This document shows, one piece after another, positions 34,901 through 46,175 of a stretch of DNA of 64,000 bases. Origin of the DNA: Spinacia oleracea (taxonomy: Eukaryota > Streptophyta > Magnoliopsida > Caryophyllales > Amaranthaceae); the NCBI RefSeq assembly GCF_020520425.1, contig NC_079492.1:145731861-145795860 (forward strand), written 5' to 3'. The notes under the pieces are model-generated. The model worked only from the letters and a program-made list of their open reading frames with translations, made no database searches and had not been told where the DNA came from. Every line of letters begins with the position of its first letter. Position 1 is the stretch's first letter. The position numbers were made by a program, and so were the translations under genes.

Positions 34901-37206
34901 GTATCATTAGATGTCTTCCTTCCAGCCTCTTCATCATCATTATGTGAATGGAATAATCCAACTGCAGCAGGCTCCCGTTGTCCAATCACAGGGCAATCAT
35001 CTAATGCAGCTGAAGCATTGGTCGTCGCGAAAGGAGAAACATTAATTGCTGAATTAAATGAATAAGTTAGTGTATGTAAGCCATAATCATTAGCAATTCA
35101 TGAAAAAAATGCCCATACACTAAATAAAAAGCTTGAAATGTAGAAGTGTCTGCATATGTATTATACACTCTGTGATATACCTGATTCCGGTTCGCCAGAC
35201 GTTTGAGGCTGCAATTTATGAATGAGATTGTTACCTTGATCCCCTTCTGAAACTTCTGCAGATTGAGTTCTCTGGTCATTTTTCAGTGTTCTGACATTCT
35301 CAGAATCAATATTCCCAAGGTCTGTAGACACTTCACTATCCACCTCTTTAGGTTTACAAATATCAATTTCAGAAAAATCAGCTTGTGCATGAACCAAATT
35401 TTCCTGAATCACTTGAATGGGAACATCCTTATCAGGAGCAACACCAGGTTCCTCTCCAACGACTATACATTCATTATGGTATCCTTCAACTTCTCTATTA
35501 TGTTGGTGATCAGAAGCAGATAATTGCACTGAAATGTTAGATGAATTGCCAACCTCAGTATCACGAATACAATCAGCACTTCCCCTTGGAACCCCATTGT
35601 CTTCTATAGAAAGAGAAGGCATTTCAGACATACTCTCATGATTCAACCGAATTGCTGATACATCTTCCATATTGTCATTGACCTCAATGTCCTGTTTGTG
35701 AGGCAACTGCATAGTAAGATCCATATCTTGCTCAGTACTAGCAAAATCCACCGATGGCCTACCCGGACAATCGTCAAATGGCTCAATCACCTCATTACTC
35801 ATGCCAACAACTTTTTCATGTTTTGAAGTCTGAATTGAAGTGGTGAATGATGTGTTCTTATCTACTCCTTCAGATGATTTCAGCTCAGATTCTCCTTTAA
35901 CTAAAACATTTGCAGACTCTCGGACAAAATCAAGGATTGCTTCCCGACCGTCCCTTCCAGATTCTGGAACTGAACCACGAGAGCTGCTCCCAGTAATAAT
36001 ATTAATACTACTGACACATGCCTTTCCTTCCAAAATTGCAGTATCATCTAGTGCAGTTTCCACTTTTTCATGTCTTGAGGTCTGAATTGAAGTGATTAAT
36101 GATGTGTTCTTATCTACTCCTTCAGATGATTTCAGCTCAGATTCTCCTTTAACTAAAATATTTGTAGACTCTTGGACAAAATCAAGGCTTGCTTCCTGAC
36201 AGTCCCTTCCAGATTCTGGAACAAAACCATGAGAGCTGCTCCCAGTAAAAATATTAATACTACTGGCATTTGCCTTTCCTTCCAAAATTGTTGTATCATC
36301 TAATTCAGCTATAATGGACACCTGACTTTTTGGTATATCATTACTACAGCTTTCATGAAAAGCATTGAACATAACTTGTTGAGAGGTTTTTGAGGTGCTC
36401 AGAGTCCCAATGTTGGATGTAACATTATCAGTTGTACTCGAAAAACCCAAAGAATCTACTCCAGATCCAAAATTCACAGTCTGTCCAACAGATGTTTGGG
36501 ATTCTTCTAATTTTTCACCAGAACGTTCTTCGTGATCAGAATGGTTGCTTTCATATGTCAATGTCCCACCATTTCCACACAAGGCATTTTGATTGACATT
36601 ACTAGAAATTCCAGATGCAGATTCAACCTTTGCATGAAAGGCTGAAGGGTCCTCCAACTGCTTTTCTATATGCCTTCCTGAAGCAGGACAATCTTCAAGA
36701 AGTTCATCAGGCGGTAATGCAGCATCAGAGTTTACAACATATGCATCAGTCCTCTCTATTAGTTTAATACTTGACTCCACATTTTTATTTGGAATACCTT
36801 GATCATGAGTGGCATTCGACTCTGTTATAATGGAGTCTCCAGGCATCATCTCTTCCTGGCCGACAGATTTTAAAAGCATTTCAACAGATTCTGAAGATGT
36901 TGCCTCAGACCAAACATTATTTCGTCTAGATATAGAGCATGAATCAGCTGGAGTTGAATTGAACTCCATTCCATTACTGACTCGGGAGAAATCTTCTATC
37001 CACTGGTTATCTTCTTGACTTTGGATACCCAAAAATACCTCAGTTTCAACTAGACTGTCAAATCTCAAATGCCCTTGGAGGGTGTCATCAAAATCAAACT
37101 TTGGAAAATCATATGGTCTTAAAGCGGAGGAAGATCTAGATCTACCTTCACCAGCTAACTGGATATTATGGCGCGTAGTATCGTTGTCATCATAATCCAT
37201 TGGCAT
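22907..37206 (-). CDS. G2484-1: Agenet domain-containing nuclear protein, G2484-1 type
   Basis: Very large protein (2,209 aa) of a conserved plant family with tudor-like Agenet domains, thought to act in chromatin or nuclear RNA biology; exact role unknown. Fourteen coding exons with GT-AG borders: 37206-35181, 35048-34590, 33119-32854, 32654-32176, 31969-31917, 31833-31726, 31678-29865, 29631-29523, 28072-27892, 27300-27233, 27150-27038, 26661-25804, 23079-22992 and 22914-22907. Phases agree at every junction and the total (6,630 nt) divides by three. The N-terminus carries the family signatures FDDTLQGHLRFDSLVETEVF and SCSISRRNNVWSEATSSESV. An Ala/Glu-rich helical stretch lies near residues 1410-1500. 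The Agenet region (about 1735-1890) has WYSA, YAWCVGDRVDVW, WWEGVV and GKWVEW. A basic RRSNRRIQPSHR motif precedes the end. Residues around 290-460 contain an in-frame 84-residue duplication. The last exon supplies only GA-AAA-TAA. Confidence 0.93.
23690..23815. repeat. Decayed Tourist-like decamer-repeat element in a terminal intron
   Basis: Starts 'ggtacgttctattcgaatta' and ends 'aaacaggtcaaacagaaata' (inverted relation, diverged), with 'ttatctgaactt' words between. It matches the layout of the better example at 62176-62450. It sits in the 2.7-kb intron before the last two exons of the Agenet gene. Confidence 0.45.
24757..25190 (+). pseudogene. Coding-like fragment, sense opposite to the host gene
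   Basis: Within an Agenet-gene intron the plus strand shows a 62-codon open stretch (about 24757-24945) with ordinary protein composition (FSAGKDDQWKIANSL). A shifted frame then reads EWRAEKSEDFYEFNSSYP, stop, DWTKMARGYGRGCRQS. The frame switch and stop indicate a decayed exon or processed copy of some other gene. I do not recognise the parent. It could also be chance, though composition differs from the surrounding AT-rich intron. Confidence 0.35.
28275..28495. mobile_element. Stowaway-type MITE in an Agenet-gene intron
   Basis: The 217-bp element 28277-28493 starts cttcctccatttctatatag and ends with the inverted form 'aaagaatcggaggaag', with TA on both sides (28275-28276, 28494-28495). Subterminal 'gttgcaac' words also mirror each other. 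Confidence 0.8.
33185..33306. repeat. 31-bp direct repeat in an Agenet-gene intron
   Basis: gcccatccaaactagagact plus 11 more bases occurs at 33185-33215 and 33276-33306, 91 bp apart, with one mismatch. It may be a local duplication or the footprint of an excised insertion. Confidence 0.75.
33483..33655. repeat. Tourist-like element with GTTCTCTTCACCT end, intronic
   Basis: The left end gcgttctcttcacctggatt and right end 'aatgaaggtaggagaac' are inverted relatives. The interior has 'atctgaactt' words and an inverted 'ttgggaagtcctta' region. Same dispersed family as 62176-62450; located in an Agenet-gene intron. Confidence 0.5.
35816..36319 (-). repeat. In-frame 252-bp tandem duplication inside the large Agenet exon
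   Basis: Matching sequence recurs exactly 252 bp (84 codons) apart, for example tgttcttatctactccttca at 35853 and 36105. Both copies stay open and encode the same pattern (ILEGKA, SSINI, PESGRD, VKGESELKSSEGVDKNTS). Substitutions are scattered, so the duplication is not brand new. The segment lies in the low-complexity N-terminal half of the protein. Confidence 0.88.
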
Positions 37207-37328
37207 ATCCCTGGTATCATAGAAAATGTGAGTAAAAAACACACAAGACAGACATTCCATCACACAAAAGCTCACAAATTATAAAGAAATGCAACGGTAA
37301 AAATGTCATCGACATCTAAATAGAAGAT

Positions 37329-37789
37329 ATGCAGAACAGTGTTACCTGGTTCGCCCCTAACCCCCGCGAACCGCGAACCGGTTCGCCTGTACCAATTCGT
37401 GGTTCTCCGGCGATCCAATTCGCGATTTTTCACGAACCAAACCAAAACCCTAGTTTTAACGATTGAAAGTCCGGGAAAGCGATAGAAGATAAAATATGTT
37501 GGGGCTTTTGTTTGAGAAGTACATATGTGTTGATTCCTACCGTCAATTGTTGTTCTTTCGTCTTGCTGAAAATAATAGCCATGGATGAGGTCGAGGTGAA
37601 GAACTGGAAAGCCGAACTGCCGAAGAAGGAAGATGGTGGTTGCTTTTTATTTGTTAATTTGAATTTTAAAAAAAATAAAATAATCCATACCGCTACCCGC
37701 GAACCTAAAATCAGCTACCCGCGAACCGCGAACCCGAACTCGTACCCCGTACCAAAGCGAACCACGAACCAGGTAACTCTGATGCAGAA
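37329..37789. mobile_element. hAT-type MITE in the 5' leader intron of the Agenet gene
   Basis: The 445-bp element 37337-37781 is bounded by the 8-bp duplication atgcagaa (37329-37336 and 37782-37789). Terminal inverted repeats read cagtgttacctggttcg and its complement, with CAG/CTG ends typical of hAT elements. Subterminal regions are full of 'cgaacc' and 'ggttcg' words. No transposase. It lies between the probable untranslated first exon and the start codon. Confidence 0.85.
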
Positions 37790-39953
37790 TATTAAAGGTC
37801 GGCAAAGTCATGTAAGCCCACAGGCGGACAACATAACAAGACAATATGAATGTTACCCTTACTGGTTTAACCAAGGATACACCTCAAAGAGTTATCAAAT
37901 ATGGTGCACTTCATCAGCTAGAATACACAAGGACCATTGACCCTTAAACCAACAAAATTTCAGAATCTATCCCACAAAATCAATTATAGTATTCCTGAAT
38001 CCTGAAGTATAGATCTGGGTGTGGAACATTAACCCTGAAAACCAAGGTAAGCCAGAAATAATAAAGAACATTGAGAAATGAATAATTACTTTAAAAATAA
38101 AATAAAAAATCTAGAGAATCAAAAGGAAATCCCACTAAATTGAAAAATAATCAACTCATGCAAATAACACTTTGTACTTCATTAATTTCACTATATAAGG
38201 TAGATCATCTTCCACGTTCTAATAGCCCTCATCTTCTTCAAATTCTATCCCAGCAGCCACTGCCATAACCCCCATTAGCTTCTTGCTCCTCGTAACTCTC
38301 TGTTATTGTTGAGCCAGTAACGTAAAGAAAAGAAAGGCAGATAGATGTCTGATGAGAAAAGAGGATCCTAGAGAAAACCCTAGAGATAGATGTCTAGGAA
38401 AGGTACGAGTATGTTGACAAGAGAGAAAACTGAGTAGTTTTATTACAAATAGAGGCATCCAATCAATGCAATGTTAAAAGGAAGTATCTGTCTGCCAAAT
38501 TGATTTCGTTAGATAAAGGAAGGGCTCTGCAAGAAAACGGAGGTACAAGCTTCAAATGGGAGATACTACTACTAGCACTTGCAAGTGATTCTGTGCTACA
38601 GCTTCTCAAGATCAAGAAACAAAATTCTCAAAAAGATATGTCCAGCCAAGTATTAGCTTCTAAGCCCTAAAACTTCATCAAAGTATCTAGCTTCTGTTGA
38701 GTTATCTCAAGCATTTTTGATATTTGGGACTAAGGTGAAAGGTCTACAGAGAATAGTGCTCCGCAGCAGAAATAACACACTGTCACTGCACTTATATGGT
38801 CATAATCATACCCCAAACCCATGGATAGTCTGTCATTTCTCCATTCCAAGAAACATTTGTCATCAGATAAATCATAAGAGATCAATTCATATGCACCGTT
38901 TCATTCATCACATAGAAAAACATGATTTTTCCCCATATCATACCATCGACAACTCACAAATCTTGCTCGTACCAAACATATACAATAATAATCCAATGTG
39001 GACCCAACGACAAACATTGGCTGTTTCCGAAGATCAGCAGAAACCATCTCAACTAATGACTTTAAACTAACTGTTAAGAGTAGATTTGAGGGGAAATGTC
39101 AAATACTAGGGGTAAAATATAACAGACCAAGGTCAAGACTTTTATTCAAATGAGAACTAACATATACATTCCCCTTACTATGTTAAAGTTCAGTGCATTA
39201 AGTGCGTCAGCTACATATAACAAAAAATTACACTTCAAATTAATCAACAGTTAAATTCCTAAATACACAAATCAATGCACGACGTACAAAGTTGGTTAAT
39301 TCTATAGACACCGCAAAAGGGAAATACAAATTCCCTCTCCATGTTTAAGTGATCAAAAATCTAAAAGTGCACTCATATATATCTACAATTCTGCATATCC
39401 ACATATAGTACCCTTGTTATGAATTTCAATGCCGATCACAAACTCTGTCAAAGCTAACTTTAAATTCACATCCTTTAACAAAAAAAGCCCTAATTCTAGG
39501 TTAGTACTTCGGTGTAGTTGTGCACCCCTAGCAGTAACACTCGCAATTGCAGTGTTAGTACCCCAGATAACCAATTTCGACGAAAAGACTAGCATTTTTC
39601 AACAACAGACCACCATTTGTAGAATAAGTCACAATTAATCTAGTAAATTAAAGTGCGTATAAAATGGGGAATGTAACTTTCCCGGGATTAAAAATGAGGA
39701 AAATGAACAGTACCATAACAAATAAGGCAGTAGAGACGCTACCTCCCTCCATCCGGCGACGAAATCCAACCCGTTAAATTCAAAACTCCCGTAATCGAAC
39801 GGACATCAGCTAATCAACTCAAACCTTCAGACAGCAAAGAAAATTTCTAGGGTTAGCCGCAAAAACTTCCAACTGAACTCAATCTACAAAATCTTGAGAA
39901 ATGAAATTACTAAAAATAGCAAATGAGAAACCCTAATTCACTCATCGACTTAC

Positions 39954-40080
39954 TTTAAGCTTCCAATTGCAGCGGCGAAGACGGCTAAACTCCGGTGAAA
40001 TCGAGGAGAGGAAGTCTGTGAGAAGGGATGAAGGAGGAGGAGAGAGAATTTTTTGGTGAGTCGATTTCGATTGAAATTCT
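39954..40080 (-). other. Probable untranslated first exon of the Agenet gene
   Basis: On the minus strand the sequence runs through a GC-richer leader (gagagaaggagg-like and 'gccgtcttcgccgctgcaatt') to a donor AAA|GTAAGTCG at 39953. A matching acceptor ...CCAG|GGAT lies four bases before the start codon at 37206. This gives a 2.7-kb leader intron. The transcription start and any further noncoding exons are not visible; the exon's upper edge is a guess. Confidence 0.5.
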
Positions 40081-40721
40081 GAAATAAGCAAAAATGGAAA
40101 ATAGAGGCAAAGTGAGGGAGAAATATGGAAATAAACGAGTGAATAATATTGAATTTGGAAAAAGTGAAAGAGGGGGTTTATTCGAAAATTTTGAAAATGA
40201 TCCAACGGAGAAGAATCAAAGGGAATAGGACACGTGGTAGTATTTAGTTCGTAGGATGAGAAAGTAAGAGAGTCAAACTTTGATTGACATGCGGGTGACG
40301 TAATTTGAATCACAGGCGGTAAGATAATTAGATAAAGAGGTGGAGGAGCGTGGTTATTGGGTTTTAAGGGAGATTAGGTAACAGGCTAAGTGAGTTTAGG
40401 GTTTTTAGTGACGTCTGCTGATTTTTGAGTTATCCTTTGAGTAGAGAGTCACACTATGAGCACGTGGCTTAGGGTTGTTGGCTGGATTAAAGAAGTCCTA
40501 GGACAGCATTAAGGTTAGAGTGAGTCTTTTTCGTAATTTTATGGCTAGTTTTTTAAGGAAAACTAGTGGTATGTACGTGCATTGTACGTGGTTGTTTTCA
40601 AAAGCTTAATCGTATTCATGTTGCATTCTATGAACTAATTTATATATACAACAAAATAAATAAGAGGGTAGTTTATACCGCTGCTAAATTGCTATGTATA
40701 TTTAGCTCGATCCCTGTTATA
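40081..40721. other. Presumed promoter of the Agenet gene and flank
   Basis: Upstream of the probable first exon, with A/G-rich minus-strand sequence. No TATA box can be placed with confidence and no gene is seen. Confidence 0.4.
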
Positions 40722-41051
40722 TACTCCCTCCGTTCCGGAATACTTGACATGTTTTTCTTATCGAGACGTCCCTTAATACTTGATCTGTTTCTAAAAATGG
40801 AAATATTCTAACAATATTATATTATTTCTCACTCCACTCTATTAACCCACCTACCCCCTACTCCATACAAAAAATAATTAAAAATTCAACCCCTACTCTC
40901 CCCCAACCCCACCTCTTAACCCACCTCCCACTAACTACATTAAAATAATACCCACTATCAACTACTACCTATTAAATTAAATAAGTCAATTCAAGTCCCT
41001 TAAACTCTGTGCCGGTCAAACCGGGTCGAGTATTTCGGGACGGAGGGAGTA
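40722..41051. mobile_element. Stowaway MITE
   Basis: The 326-bp element 40724-41049 has the canonical termini ctccctccgttccggaatac and the inverse 'gtatttcgggacggagggag', flanked by TA (40722-40723 and 41050-41051). The interior is rich in 'cctactc' and 'cccacct' words. Clean ends suggest a relatively recent copy. Confidence 0.92.
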
Positions 41052-41923
41052 AATAGGTATAAAGATCTTGTATACAGAATTACACCCAAAAAAGGGTGTG
41101 CTTTTGATGTAGTGCTTCCAGTCATATGTTCATTGAGCAATTTGAGATCCCTTATACTAAAAGGTACTTCCTCCGTCTCAAATTTATAGTCCTGTGTTCT
41201 AAATCGGATGAAAAATAGTGGTAGGAAAGCCGATATGGGTGTTGTTGGGAAAGAGCGGTTACTTGGGATGTTATCAACTTATCATGGAGAAGAGGCTGAA
41301 TTGAATAGAGAAGTGCACATTCTGGCGGTGGAGGAAAGGTTGGGACTCTTGGGTGGAGTGATGGGTATAGTGGCTTCACTAACAGAAATAAAAAATTGTA
41401 ATCCTTAGTTAATGGCCACGTGGAAGACATGGGTCTTTCAAATCACAAGTTAGTTTAATTGTAATTAGTTTTTCAGAGGAGGGGCATAATTGGAACAAAA
41501 AGTTACGCAAAATAGGATGTATGTTCGGCTTTTTTAGATAAGGAAGAAATAAGAAGATTATAGTAAGTGTATTTTTGTTTGAAGGTTACTGCTAAGAAAT
41601 CACTGTCCAAAATTAAAATAACGCTAGATTGTTATAAGAGTTTATACTTTATAACCATATTATTACTAAAAAGATGCCCGCTATTCACAATCTAATCAGT
41701 TGTTCTATTTGCTTTTGTAGATATATTCGGTGTCCCGCGTGTTGAAATGTCGGATAAGTTTTTTGATGTCTTTGATGATGTTGTAGAGTTTTCAGAGGTA
41801 TTACATGTTCCTTTTATCAAGTTGATGATGAGAAGATTGTCACATTTTATAAGAAGATTTTTAATGTTGAGTCGAATGACTTCTTGAAAATCTTTGTGGA
41901 GGGCAAAAGTGTCACATTCTATT
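41052..41923. other. Intergenic DNA with a truncated Stowaway end
   Basis: At 41165 'cttcctccgtctcaaattta' is a Stowaway-like terminus without a visible partner. From 41716 to 41910 the plus strand has coding-like composition (DIFGVPRVEMSDKFFDVFDD) over about 60 codons before a stop. I do not recognise it; it may be a gene scrap adjoining the CACTA-like region. Confidence 0.4.
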
Positions 41924-42120
41924 AACGACGGATTATTGCTTCGTCGTTAAGCATTAACGACGGATTATTGTTTCGGCGTTAACTTTTAACGATTAAATCA
42001 TAATTCGGCGTTGATAATTAACGACGAAGTTAAAAATTTCATCGTTAAAATTTAACGACGAAACAATAATCTGCCGTTAATGCTTAACGACGAAACGTTA
42101 ATTCGTCGTTAAATACTTGT
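41924..42120. repeat. Subterminal array of TTAACGACGAA motifs arranged as an inverted repeat
   Basis: About ten copies of (t)taacgacg(g/a)a and its complement lie within 200 bp. The first part (attaacgacggattattg) is mirrored by the second (caataatctgccgttaatg), so the whole can fold as a hairpin. Confidence 0.85.
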
Positions 42121-42705
42121 TCACTATGATCGATTAAGCAATAACGACCAACATATCCCTTGTAAAATTCCCTTCCCAACGGGCCAAAAACTTGAATTTG
42201 GCAATAACGACCAACTATCTTGTCGTTGATATTGCAATCATAATAATATTATTTGCGCTTTTCAAAACACCTACATTTTCCCTGTGAAACAATATACATA
42301 ACTATAAATCAATTAAACAAATTAAAATTTCATTATTTAAAATATTTTTGACAATAGAATTTCAAGTTATGTTAAATAAAAAATCACATCCCTTGTCTTT
42401 AAATTCTAAAAAAGCTAAAAGATAAGTAATTCTTGTTCGATCTAAAAGAACAAAATAAGAATCTACCTAGTTGAAGTGTTATGTCTTGGAGTGCCATCTT
42501 TTGAAAAGCGTCGTAATTAAGAACACTTCTTTAATTTCTTTAAGCTCGTTAAGTTCATCTTCAACTTCATACGACCCTTAAGTGCATTGTTTTATTCTTG
42601 TACCGTATCCATGCGATTTGTAAGAACTTGATTTTGTTTGTTTGCCGCATTTAGCTTAGATTGAAGTTCCACCCTACTAGGTTGTAGTCCTGATATTTCT
42701 TTAAG

Positions 42706-43760
42706 TGTTATTCCTCCTCCAAAACCCAAAACCCGATCACGAGACTAATCCAGTCTCAAACCTCTGAGCTCTAAGATCCTCCGTTGCCACCACTTCAGGT
42801 GCAAACCTAGACAATTTAAAATCAATCCCATCAATTCAAACATTAAAACACGGTGTTCATAACCGTTTCCAGCAATTTTAAATAATCCAAAACAATAAAA
42901 ATAATAATAATTTAAAAACGGGATTTGGAAAAGGTTAAAAGTATACGGAGTACGAACGATCAACAACAACAACACACGCACACAACGCAACGCGAGTTTG
43001 CGCGTGGGCAGCGAGCACCAAGCAGCACAACACTCAGCAGGGCGCAGCAACGGCGCGCAAGGCATCCGGGTGCGCTGGGCGAGCAGGGACGAGATCTGGG
43101 TGCAGGCTTGCTCAGCACAACACAGCAACAGCGCACAACAGTGTGCGCGTGCTGGGCAGCGAGGGTGATCGAGGGATGCGAGGGCGAGGGCGAGAGGCAG
43201 ACAGCAGCGCACGGTGAGTGTGTGGGCTGCGCGGGCAAGGCACGAATGCAGGGTGTGGTGTGCACGGCTGGGCAGCGAGCAAGGCACGGGGAACGTGCTT
43301 GCTTGCGGCCGAAGAAAGAGGGCAAGAGGAGAGAGAGGGTGCCGAAAGAGAGGAGAGAGAGGGGCAAATTTTCTGAATTTTTAATGTGGGGATTTAATGA
43401 GGGGAAAGGTTGTATTTATAGCTTTTCATTCCCTCATGGGCTAAGTTTTAGGGTTTTGAGTTGGGCTTGCTTAAGGGCTTAATTAAAATTAGTTCCTTGC
43501 AAGCCTTGTTGGGGTTGTCAACGAAATTGGATTGGGCCTAGATTAGAATTATTTAGTTTTCAAAATACGACCCAACAATTCCCGAATAAATAAATTCGTT
43601 TAATTTATTTAATAAAAATCCGGTTTTCGTAAATAATTAATAATTAAATTATTAAAAATAAAATACATTTAAATCACATTAAATGCAATGAAACTCATAA
43701 AAATCTTTATAAATACATAAAATATATTTATAAATTACTAAAAATACGAGGTATTATAAC
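42706..43760 (-). mobile_element. Solo-LTR-like block with GC-rich leader
   Basis: Read on the minus strand: a 'taatacctcgtatttt' start near 43757, AT-rich U3-like DNA, a TATA box (tataaataca, about 43411-43420) and then a markedly GC-rich tract (42950-43370) full of 'gcgcgtgctgggcagcgag'-type words. Promoter followed by a GC-rich leader resembles a gypsy-type LTR. Neither a partner LTR, PBS or polyprotein nor a clear target duplication was found. Long open frames in the GC-rich part are composition artefacts. Confidence 0.35.
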
Positions 43761-43911
43761 GCGCGCAGAAGGCACACAAGAGCAGTAAGCCAACAACTGA
43801 AAACAACAAACAGTCCGCAATACCAAATTCCAAAAGTGTAACCTGGAGAGTTGAATTTACATTAATTAATATCCAAATGGTTCTTATTAAATTATTGATT
43901 GCGAATCGTTA

Positions 43912-44395
43912 TCCTCAAACAAACTGATAATCAAAAGTGCAATTAGTGGTTCAAACTTCCTAAAATTCCAAAAAATTACAGTCCTAAAACTACAATATCG
44001 TGATACCGCAGTCTGCAATTCAAAAAATAATTCACCCTATTTGAGTTGAAATTCTCATCAATTATATAAGAACCCTAAAATTAGCAAGATTGAAGGGTTT
44101 TGTTCACACTCCACACCTTAGTTTGTTACTGAATCAATGGGAATGGCTTAGAGTAGAGGGAGATCCTAAACTAGAGCCTATTTCTTTTAATTCATTCAGT
44201 AGGGAGTGCCTGATTACTTTTATTATCCAGTTAGGACTGCCTGATCACTTTCATTAACAATTCATCCTCAAACAAACTGATAAATTCCCCAAAATTATAG
44301 TCCAAAAACTATAAAATCATGATACTACAATATGAGATTCCAAAAAAAAAAAACACGTTATTTGAATTGAATTCTCATCAACTATAACAAAACCA
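43912..44395. repeat. Diverged direct duplication of about 130-150 bp
   Basis: The segment from 'cctcaaacaaactgataatc' (about 43912-44070) is repeated in shortened, diverged form from 'cctcaaacaaactgataaat' (about 44269-44395). They share words such as 'attccaaaa', 'aactacaatatcgtgatac' versus 'aactataaaatcatgatac', and 'gaattctcatcaa'. No coding content. Confidence 0.6.
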
Positions 44396-45332
44396 AAAAT
44401 CAGATAAGCCAAAACAGAAGCCGTAAATTCAGAAATAATGTTAAGAGATAACTTCTTTTGAAAAACTTCCTGGGGGATTTCATGGCCGAAAGAAATCCAC
44501 CCAAAATTGAAATTTAAACCAAATATGATCTTTATTGTTAATGAAATCAGAAGTTCCGAGAAGGAAAGAGAGACATACTCAGGCAACAATAGAGAAAAGG
44601 AAACCATATAGATCGAATTCAAGGAAATTCTTCAACCTTCGAATCCAATAATCGTCAAATCTTCAATCGGTATGGTTAGGGATTGAATATCCAGTTTTCC
44701 CAATTCAATTGCTAAAAGGAATTGAAATTGAGAAGGAGAAACCGTCCGAATTTTCTGAGTTTTTGTATTGAGGAAGATAAGCTCTTGCGAATAGGGTTTA
44801 CCTTATTAGTTTTTTTTTGAGTTTTGGAAGTGAAAATAACCCGCTATCAAATCCCGCGTCCCAGCTTTTAGGAATAACGACGACAAATTAATTTTTTTAT
44901 TAAATTTTGTTTTTTGCTAAACGGATTAACGACGACGCTGGGATTAAAAACCAACATGTTTATAGTTTAGGATTACCCATTTACGACCTATAGTATGTTT
45001 CTTGTTAATAAGGAGAAAATAATAGTTTCAATGACAAATATTTTAGTTCGTCGTTATTAATTTGTTATTAAAGATGCTAATTCTAGTGGTGGTAGAGAAT
45101 TGAAATGCTATGTATACTCACAATAAAATAATATTTTGTTGTGTTTTGTGCAATTCTTGCATTTTCATTTAGTACCAAATAACATAGTTTGGTAGAAGAA
45201 GGATAGTTGCATTATCTCATTTGGTACCAACCAATATAGTTTGGTACCATAGTTTTAAATTTTTTGGTGCGGAAGACTCGATAGGTATTTAGTGCTTATG
45301 TTTTAATATGGAGAGCAATGGTGAGTATGAGA

Positions 45333-46175
45333 TAAAATTAAGGATTTTTTGCCAAAAAGGACCTTTTATAAACGGTTTTTTGCGAGAAAGGACCTTTTAT
45401 GACGAAATTGGTGAAATGGGACCTAAAACATAAATTTTTTTGTTGATTGGGACCTTTTGCCGGTTTTTTGGAGTTGACCCAAGATTCCGGCAACGACTTT
45501 GACACGTGGCAACCGGAGAGTGCCACTTGTCCATTTAATGATTAAAAAATTAAAAAAAATTGCCCAACAAAAGTAAAAAATATTTTGCCTAAAAAAAAAA
45601 AAATTATCGATTTTTTTTTTGCCCCAAATCGAATTTCTTTTTTTATGCCCCAATTTTGCGAAGAACCCTAATTTTTTCGACGCAAAATTAGAACAATTGA
45701 GGAGGAATTTGAGGGGGAAAAATAGCAAACCTCATTCATGTGGCTATGAATAACAATTCGTGGCAGACAATTTCAGCGACGAACTTTAAGGCAATTGGGA
45801 TTTTGGAGGGAGAATTGGAGCAAAAAAAAAATCGATTGGGGCAAAAAAAAAATCGATTTGGGGCACAAAAAAAAATTATCGATTTGGGGCAAAAAAAAAA
45901 AAAAACCGATTTGGGGCAAAAAAAAAATCGATTTTTTTTTTTATTGGGGGATTTTTTTTTTTTTTTAAATCATTAAATGGACACGTGGCCTTCTCCGGTT
46001 GCCACGTGTCAAAGTTGTTGCCGGAATCTGTCAACTCCAAGAAACCGGTAAAAGGTCACAATCAACAAAAAATTTTATGTTTTAGGTCCCATTTCACCAA
46101 TTTCGTCATAAAAGGTCCTTTCTCGCAAAAAAACGTTTATAAAAGGTCCTTTTTGGCAAAAAAACCTAAAATTAA
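45333..46175. mobile_element. Mutator-type MITE with about 200-bp TIRs and perfect 9-bp TSD
   Basis: Element 45342-46166 (825 bp) is flanked by taaaattaa at 45333-45341 and 46167-46175. The arms, each about 200 bp, begin ggattttttgccaaaaagga and mirror each other with few mismatches. The centre is a run of 'attggggcaaaaaaaaatcg' units that partly mirrors its left side too, so nearly the whole element is one large imperfect palindrome. No coding sequence. Confidence 0.9.

Larger units (their letters stand above)
41924..45088. mobile_element. CACTA-like transposon remnant
   Basis: The right edge ends ...gctaattctagtg at 45088, so the other strand begins CACTAGAATTAGC, a CACTA-type terminus. 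Both edges carry many copies of 'ttaacgacgaa' in direct and inverted order (41924-42240 and 44873-45060), as expected for CACTA subterminal repeats. The left terminus is not clean (cacattctattaacgacgg), so the left boundary and the 3-bp duplication cannot be confirmed. No transposase found; the interior is filled by another repeat. Confidence 0.45.

Noticed and set aside
37512..37940. 142-aa plus-strand frame
   Set aside because: It crosses the right end of the hAT element and the adjacent intron, so it is a chance frame.
41208..41430. Short open frames on both strands
   Set aside because: They start inside a truncated Stowaway end and show no domain or codon character.
42745..43482. Overlapping long open frames on both strands (up to 185 aa)
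   Set aside because: They follow GC-rich low-complexity sequence and use Cys/Ala/Arg-rich repeats with no domain. Similar frames exist on both strands, so they are composition artefacts.
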